From positions 1-11,145 of the forward strand of contig JALWSJ010000411.1 of the NCBI GenBank assembly GCA_026993705.1: DNA of 11,145 nucleotides, read 5' to 3'. Positions 8,199-11,145 of the stretch are shown one piece after another. Made by a program: the position numbers and the translations under genes. The notes below the pieces were generated by a model, which was not told where the DNA came from, did not search any database, and saw nothing but the letters and a program-made list of their open reading frames with translations. The DNA comes from Flavobacteriales bacterium. Its GTDB lineage: Bacteria; Bacteroidota; Bacteroidia; Flavobacteriales_D; Parvicellaceae. The stretch's first letter is position 1; every line of letters begins with the position of its first letter.

Positions 8199-8339
8199 GG
8201 GCGTTCCCCCTCATTTACCAAACAAACATATCGCTACCGCGAAACGTTTGTTTGGTAAATGAGGGTCGGGCTATCCACTATATCTTTTGGGTTGCATAAG
8301 TGCAACAACCCAAAAGGATGCCACTTCTATCCCTAACGT
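8199..8339 (+). repeat. Structured intergenic element, copy B
   Basis: This is a 141-bp copy starting with GGGCGTT six bases after the carB stop, in the sense orientation. Arm 1 is a perfect 20-bp stem (8208-8227 with 8246-8265) around an 18-base loop. Its sequence differs from copy C at three stem positions, each matched by a compensating change on the other side. The invariant linker is 8266-8283. Arm 2 is an 11-bp stem (8284-8294 with 8306-8316), with GTTGCA/TGCAAC offering further pairing. The end is AACGT, which keeps pairing with GCGTT through one wobble. A tail to about 8369 is related to 2127-2165 and to the tail of copy A. Confidence 0.9.
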
Positions 8340-8572
8340 GAGCGTAATAAACACGATAAAGTGCTTTTATACCATTTAAACATTGAAATAAGCCTTATAA
8401 AGCATTTTAATTTTCCCTATCCTTCTTCAAATGAAATGATATAACAGGTACTTTAGATTTGAAAAGGAGCTCTATGAATAATTAGAATTAAAACTACGCT
8501 TACGAATCTAAGGTTATAAAAAATCATCATAAAAAGTTATTTAGAATAATTATAAATACCATAAAAAGGGTA
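8340..8572. other. Intergenic region before the porin promoter
   Basis: After the element B tail (to about 8369) this AT-rich stretch shows no gene and no further copy of the repeat. TTAGATT (8453-8459) and AATCTAA (8505-8511) are complementary and could form a distant stem, but I see no riboswitch or other recognisable regulatory RNA. Confidence 0.4.
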
Positions 8573-8603
8573 TTGCACAGTTAGTTTGATAACCCTTTCT
8601 TTG
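8573..8603 (+). promoter_or_regulatory. Likely promoter of the porin/FMN-binding gene pair
   Basis: TTG (8573-8575), a 20-base spacer and TTTCTTTG (8596-8603), one mismatch from TAnnTTTG, sit 37 bases before the porin ATG at 8640. The -7 box overlaps the in-frame TTG-started extension of the reading frame, which argues for the downstream ATG. Confidence 0.55.
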
Positions 8604-8639
8604 CGTTTATTATTTAAAATAATTCTAAACAACGAAACC

Positions 8640-9815
8640 ATGAAAAAACTAATCATTTCTTTAGGAGTTCTATTAAGTATTTCCCTCAACGGATTATCGC
8701 AAGTTTATATTGATTCTACAATAAACAGTTCAGCCAAACGTATCCTAACACAAGGAAATAAACTATCCATAGGTAGTTATGGCGAGGCACATTATAATCA
8801 GAAAATAAACACCGGCAGAATGGAATATGGTAAGATGGATTTACATCGAATTATACTTTACACCAGCTATAAAATCAACAAACAAATTCAGTTTTTTTCA
8901 GAAATTGAATTTGAACACACTAATGAACTCAGTGTTGAACAAGCCTTTTTGAATTACAAAATAAACAATTGGTTAAACCTTAAAACTGGGCTAATATTGA
9001 TGCCCGTAGGATATGTAAACGAATTTCACGAACCAACCTTGTTTAACGGAGTGGAACGACCATTTGTAGATAAATACATAATACCGACAACTTGGTCAGA
9101 AATGGGAGCGGGCTTCCATGGTTTAGCAAAAAAAATCAATGTAAAATATCAAATCTACCTTGTAAACGGGTTAAAAAGTTATTCGGAAAAAGCCTTAATA
9201 ACCGGTAAAAACGGCATCAGAAAAGCCAGACAAAACGGATCTAATGCACAAATCGGTGCACCTGCTATCGTATCAAAAATCACATATTATGGCATCAATA
9301 AATTACGCTTGGGAATTTCAGGATATTACGGTAAAACGACGAGTTCTCTATACAATAACCTCACACAAAATAACGCTGTTAATATAACAAAAGCAGACAG
9401 TTCTACCTTAGGAATTACCTTGTTTTCCCTCAATGCCAATTACACCATAAAACAGTTCCAAATAAGAGGCGAATACATCCGGACATTCATTTCGGGGACA
9501 GAAGCCTATAACGATTTTACAAACAGCGACACAGGAAATCAGGCCTTGGGATATTACATTGACTTCAGCTACAAAAAGAAATTAAATCACCATAAAATGT
9601 TACTGCCTTTTGCCCGATTCGAACACTACAACACCCACCAAAGTACAAAAGGTGACCTAAAAAGAAACCCACTCTATAATAAAACAATATACACGTTAGG
9701 TATCGCATTTAATCCAACTTCTCAGGTAAGTTTTAAAGCCGACTACCAATGGTTTAACGCAGGAAACATCAAATACCATAATCAACTAAATATCGGCTTT
9801 GGCTATTGGTTTTAG
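8640..9815 (+). CDS. Outer-membrane porin (phosphate-selective porin O/P-like)
   Basis: The 391-residue protein begins with a signal peptide (about residues 1-20, MKKLIISLGVLLSISLNGLS). The mature part alternates polar and hydrophobic residues in short strands throughout, contains patterns such as SIGSYGEAHYN and FFSEIEFEHTNELSVEQAFLNY, and ends in FGYWF with the terminal aromatic expected of an outer-membrane barrel. The stretch LKTGLILMPVGYVNEFHEPTLFNGVERP resembles Bacteroidota porins usually annotated as OprO/OprP-like; the true solute is unknown. The ATG at 8640 was chosen because it starts the signal peptide; an in-frame TTG 54 bases upstream overlaps the promoter. The FMN-binding gene follows on the same strand, separated only by element C, and has no obvious promoter of its own, so co-transcription is likely. 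Confidence 0.82.
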   Translation: MKKLIISLGVLLSISLNGLSQVYIDSTINSSAKRILTQGNKLSIGSYGEAHYNQKINTGRMEYGKMDLHRIILYTSYKINKQIQFFSEIEFEHTNELSVEQAFLNYKINNWLNLKTGLILMPVGYVNEFHEPTLFNGVERPFVDKYIIPTTWSEMGAGFHGLAKKINVKYQIYLVNGLKSYSEKALITGKNGIRKARQNGSNAQIGAPAIVSKITYYGINKLRLGISGYYGKTTSSLYNNLTQNNAVNITKADSSTLGITLFSLNANYTIKQFQIRGEYIRTFISGTEAYNDFTNSDTGNQALGYYIDFSYKKKLNHHKMLLPFARFEHYNTHQSTKGDLKRNPLYNKTIYTLGIAFNPTSQVSFKADYQWFNAGNIKYHNQLNIGFGYWF

Positions 9816-9820
9816 TATTT

Positions 9821-9960
9821 GGGCGTTCCCCTCATTTATCAAAGACACATTTCGCTCTCGCTCAACGTGTCTTTGATAAATGAGGGTCGGGCTATCCACT
9901 ATATCTTTTGGTGTGCATATATGCAACACACCAAAAGGATGCCGTTCCTATCCCTAACGC
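9821..9960 (+). repeat. Structured intergenic element, copy C
   Basis: This 140-bp copy starts with GGGCGTTCCC five bases after the porin stop, in the sense orientation. Arm 1 is a perfect 20-bp stem (9829-9848 with 9867-9886) around an 18-base loop. The invariant linker is 9887-9904. Arm 2 is an 11-bp stem (9905-9915 with 9927-9937), with GCATATATGC at the tip. The end CTATCCCTAACGC reaches 25 bases before the FMN-binding gene's ATG. The tail seen after copies A and B is missing. With copy D it brackets the FMN-binding gene in inverted orientation. Confidence 0.9.
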
Positions 9961-9985
9961 AAAACTTTCAAAATTCATAAAGAAA

Positions 9986-10489
9986 ATGAAATATCTAATC
10001 CTCATAAGTTCACTTGTCCTCTATTCATTTTATAATGAAAAAAAGATAAAAAAAATAGCCGTAAAAACATGGAATAAGACAGATATAACCTTGCGTGAAC
10101 AGAGCTCTAACATAGAAGATGTGCTCCAAACTTATGTTGTACTCCAACATAGCGACACCATTGGTTCAATATATATCGTACGATCATATGGTTGTAAGGT
10201 AGGTGGTTGTAGTGCCCCCACAAAGGAGAACAAACAATCATCTACTTACGAAGCATTTGAGTTTGCCTTGTTTTTGACTAAAAACAAACAAATCAAAAAA
10301 GTAGAAATACTAAATTACAGCGGAGAATACGGTTATGAAATTTGTAGAAGAAAATGGCTCAATCAGTTTCAACAAAAACCTTTTCCTTATATATTAGATG
10401 AAAATATAGATGGAATATCCGGAGCAACCATTTCCGCTACTCACCTTATTGAAAGCATCAATAGGATTTTAGCAAATCTTAAAGACTAA
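9986..10489 (+). CDS. FMN-binding domain protein with flavinylation motif, membrane-anchored or exported
   Basis: The 167-residue protein has an N-terminal hydrophobic segment (residues 2-15) that could be a signal peptide or anchor, and a C-terminal DGISGATISAT stretch (142-152). This matches the FMN_bind domain motif of NqrC and RnfG, where ApbE attaches FMN through a phosphoester to the Thr of SGAT, here Thr148. It is far shorter than NqrC/RnfG-type proteins and has little beyond a minimal domain. Cys70 and Cys75 (GCKVGGC) and Cys120 could form a disulfide or bind a cofactor; this is speculative. It follows the porin gene and element C. The frame stays open upstream to 9908, but that part is entirely repeat sequence, so the ATG at 9986, giving a hydrophobic N-terminus, is preferred. 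A role in extracytoplasmic electron transfer is inferred. No ApbE gene is in the window. Confidence 0.82.
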   Translation: MKYLILISSLVLYSFYNEKKIKKIAVKTWNKTDITLREQSSNIEDVLQTYVVLQHSDTIGSIYIVRSYGCKVGGCSAPTKENKQSSTYEAFEFALFLTKNKQIKKVEILNYSGEYGYEICRRKWLNQFQQKPFPYILDENIDGISGATISATHLIESINRILANLKD

Positions 10490-10494
10490 TAAAT

Positions 10495-10633
10495 GCGTTA
10501 GGGATAGAAACGGCATCCTTTTGCCCTCCCTCCTTTTGGAGGGCAAAAGATATAGTGGATAGCCCGACCCCTTTTTGCAAAAACAACGTAGAGCGACAGC
10601 GATATGTTGTTTTTGCAAAAAGGGGGAACGCCC
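10495..10633 (-). repeat. Structured intergenic element, copy D
   Basis: This 139-bp copy lies in the opposite orientation to both flanking genes. Its GCGTTAGGG end starts five bases after the stop codon of the FMN-binding gene, and its GGGCGTT end points toward the S46 peptidase promoter. On the minus strand, arm 1 is a perfect 20-bp stem (10606-10625 with 10568-10587) around an 18-base loop, the linker is 10550-10567, and arm 2 is a 12-bp stem (10538-10549 with 10518-10529) identical to that of copy A. The family tail is absent. Confidence 0.9.
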
Positions 10634-10674
10634 AAATATTACCCTTCTACTACGTAGTATAAGCGGATAATCAT

Positions 10675-10682
10675 TACCTTTG
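10675..10682 (+). promoter_or_regulatory. -7 promoter box of the S46 peptidase gene
   Basis: TACCTTTG matches TAnnTTTG perfectly and lies 34 bases before the ATG at 10717. No clear TTG lies 19-20 bases upstream, so the -33 element is weak or absent. Confidence 0.5.
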
Positions 10683-10716
10683 TGGCGAATTTATATTAAA
10701 CATTAACAAGGAAATT

Positions 10717-11145
10717 ATGAAAAAGAATGTATTGTTAGTATTCGTCTTTTTATTTACGACGGGTATTTTTACGGCTAAGGCTGATGAGGGAATGTGGTTG
10801 CCCTTGCTTATTAAACGACTGAACGGGGTTGACCTTAAAAAACATGGTTTACACCTTTCACCTGAGGAAATTTACTCGGTTAATCACGCGAGTTTAAAAG
10901 ATGCGGTGGTTGCCTTAGGTGGTGGTTTTTGTACGGGGGAAATCATCTCTGACCAAGGTCTTATGCTAACGAATCATCACTGTGGTTTTGATGCGATTCA
11001 ACAGAATAGTACGCCTGAACACGATTATTTGAGAGATGGATTTTGGGCGATGAATAAAGAACAAGAAATTCCTATTCCTGATTTGACGGTATGGTTTCTT
11101 GATAGAATGGACGATGTTACAGCTCAGGTTCTTGCAGGTATAACC
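10717..11145 (+). CDS. S46-family dipeptidyl peptidase (DPP7/DPP11 type), N-terminal part
   Basis: The first 143 codons of a gene that continues past the right edge are present; the family is usually around 700 residues or more. A signal peptide (about residues 1-22, ending TAKA) is followed by DEGMWLP, characteristic of the mature start of S46 enzymes. The catalytic-His region reads GGGFCTGEIISDQGLMLTNHHCG, with the active His being one of His87/His88 beside Cys89. The catalytic Asp and Ser lie outside the window. S46 enzymes are periplasmic serine peptidases that remove dipeptides from oligopeptide N-termini; the residue that separates DPP7 from DPP11 specificity is not in view. Such dipeptides are substrates for POT transporters like the one at 141-1889, but the two genes are far apart. 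Confidence 0.93.
   Translation, partial: MKKNVLLVFVFLFTTGIFTAKADEGMWLPLLIKRLNGVDLKKHGLHLSPEEIYSVNHASLKDAVVALGGGFCTGEIISDQGLMLTNHHCGFDAIQQNSTPEHDYLRDGFWAMNKEQEIPIPDLTVWFLDRMDDVTAQVLAGIT

Noticed and set aside
8199..8339. Rho-independent terminators formed by arm 1
   Set aside because: The stems are strong, but the bases after them are the conserved TCGGGC rather than a T-run, so termination cannot be claimed.
8586..8639. 18-codon extension of the porin from a TTG
   Set aside because: It overlaps the promoter and would bury the signal peptide that begins at 8640.
9908..9985. 26-codon extension of the FMN-binding protein
   Set aside because: It is mostly repeat element C sequence and precedes the hydrophobic N-terminus that starts at the ATG at 9986.
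9821..10633. Integron attC sites flanking a gene cassette
   Set aside because: attC sites run from RYYYAAC to GTTRRRY. Here each element runs from GTT to AAC, the bases do not fit the consensus, and no integrase is present.
2433..10633. CRISPR array
   Set aside because: The repeats are about 140 bp, kilobases apart, in both orientations, and there are no spacers or cas genes.

Overview
The window looks like chromosomal DNA from a member of the Bacteroidota, most likely a flavobacterium. It is AT-rich, and several genes are preceded by the Bacteroidota-type promoter (TTG, a 19-20 base spacer, TAnnTTTG) rather than by Shine-Dalgarno sequences. The gene families also fit: an OmpP1/FadL porin paired with an SGNH lipoprotein, a POT transporter, an S46 dipeptidyl peptidase and a short CarB.

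Layout from left to right. Positions 1-80 form a large two-tier hairpin downstream of a minus-strand POT-family peptide transporter (141-1889). Positions 1890-2432 hold no convincing gene, but they contain several hairpins and decayed repeat fragments. A minus-strand pair follows: an outer-membrane FadL-like protein (3953-5185) and, 24 bases downstream of it, an SGNH/GDSL lipoprotein (2582-3928). carB (5376-8192) diverges from the FadL gene, and the promoters of both lie in the 190 bases between them. A plus-strand porin (8640-9815) is followed by a small FMN-binding protein with a flavinylation motif (9986-10489). An S46 peptidase (from 10717) runs off the right edge.

The most striking content is a family of four dispersed 138-141 bp elements: A 2433-2570 (-), B 8199-8339 (+), C 9821-9960 (+) and D 10495-10633 (-). 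Each starts with GGGCGTTCCC, has a first hairpin with an exact 20-bp stem and a 17-18 base loop, an invariant 18-base linker, a second hairpin, and an end block finishing CTATCCCTAACG. The stem sequences differ widely between copies yet stay perfectly complementary, while linker, loop edges and ends are conserved. That pattern means folding is selected, as RNA or as single-stranded DNA. All four lie within about a dozen bases of a stop codon, and C and D bracket the FMN-binding gene in inverted orientation. Decayed relatives lie near 2009-2020 and 2127-2165. No transposase or integrase is present. I have a general impression that related repeats occur in other Bacteroidota, but I cannot name the family from here.

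Functional themes are lipid handling at the outer membrane (FadL-like protein plus SGNH lipoprotein), pyrimidine/arginine biosynthesis (CarB), peptide use (S46 dipeptidyl peptidase and POT transporter, not adjacent), and a possible extracytoplasmic flavin/redox unit (porin plus FMN-binding protein).
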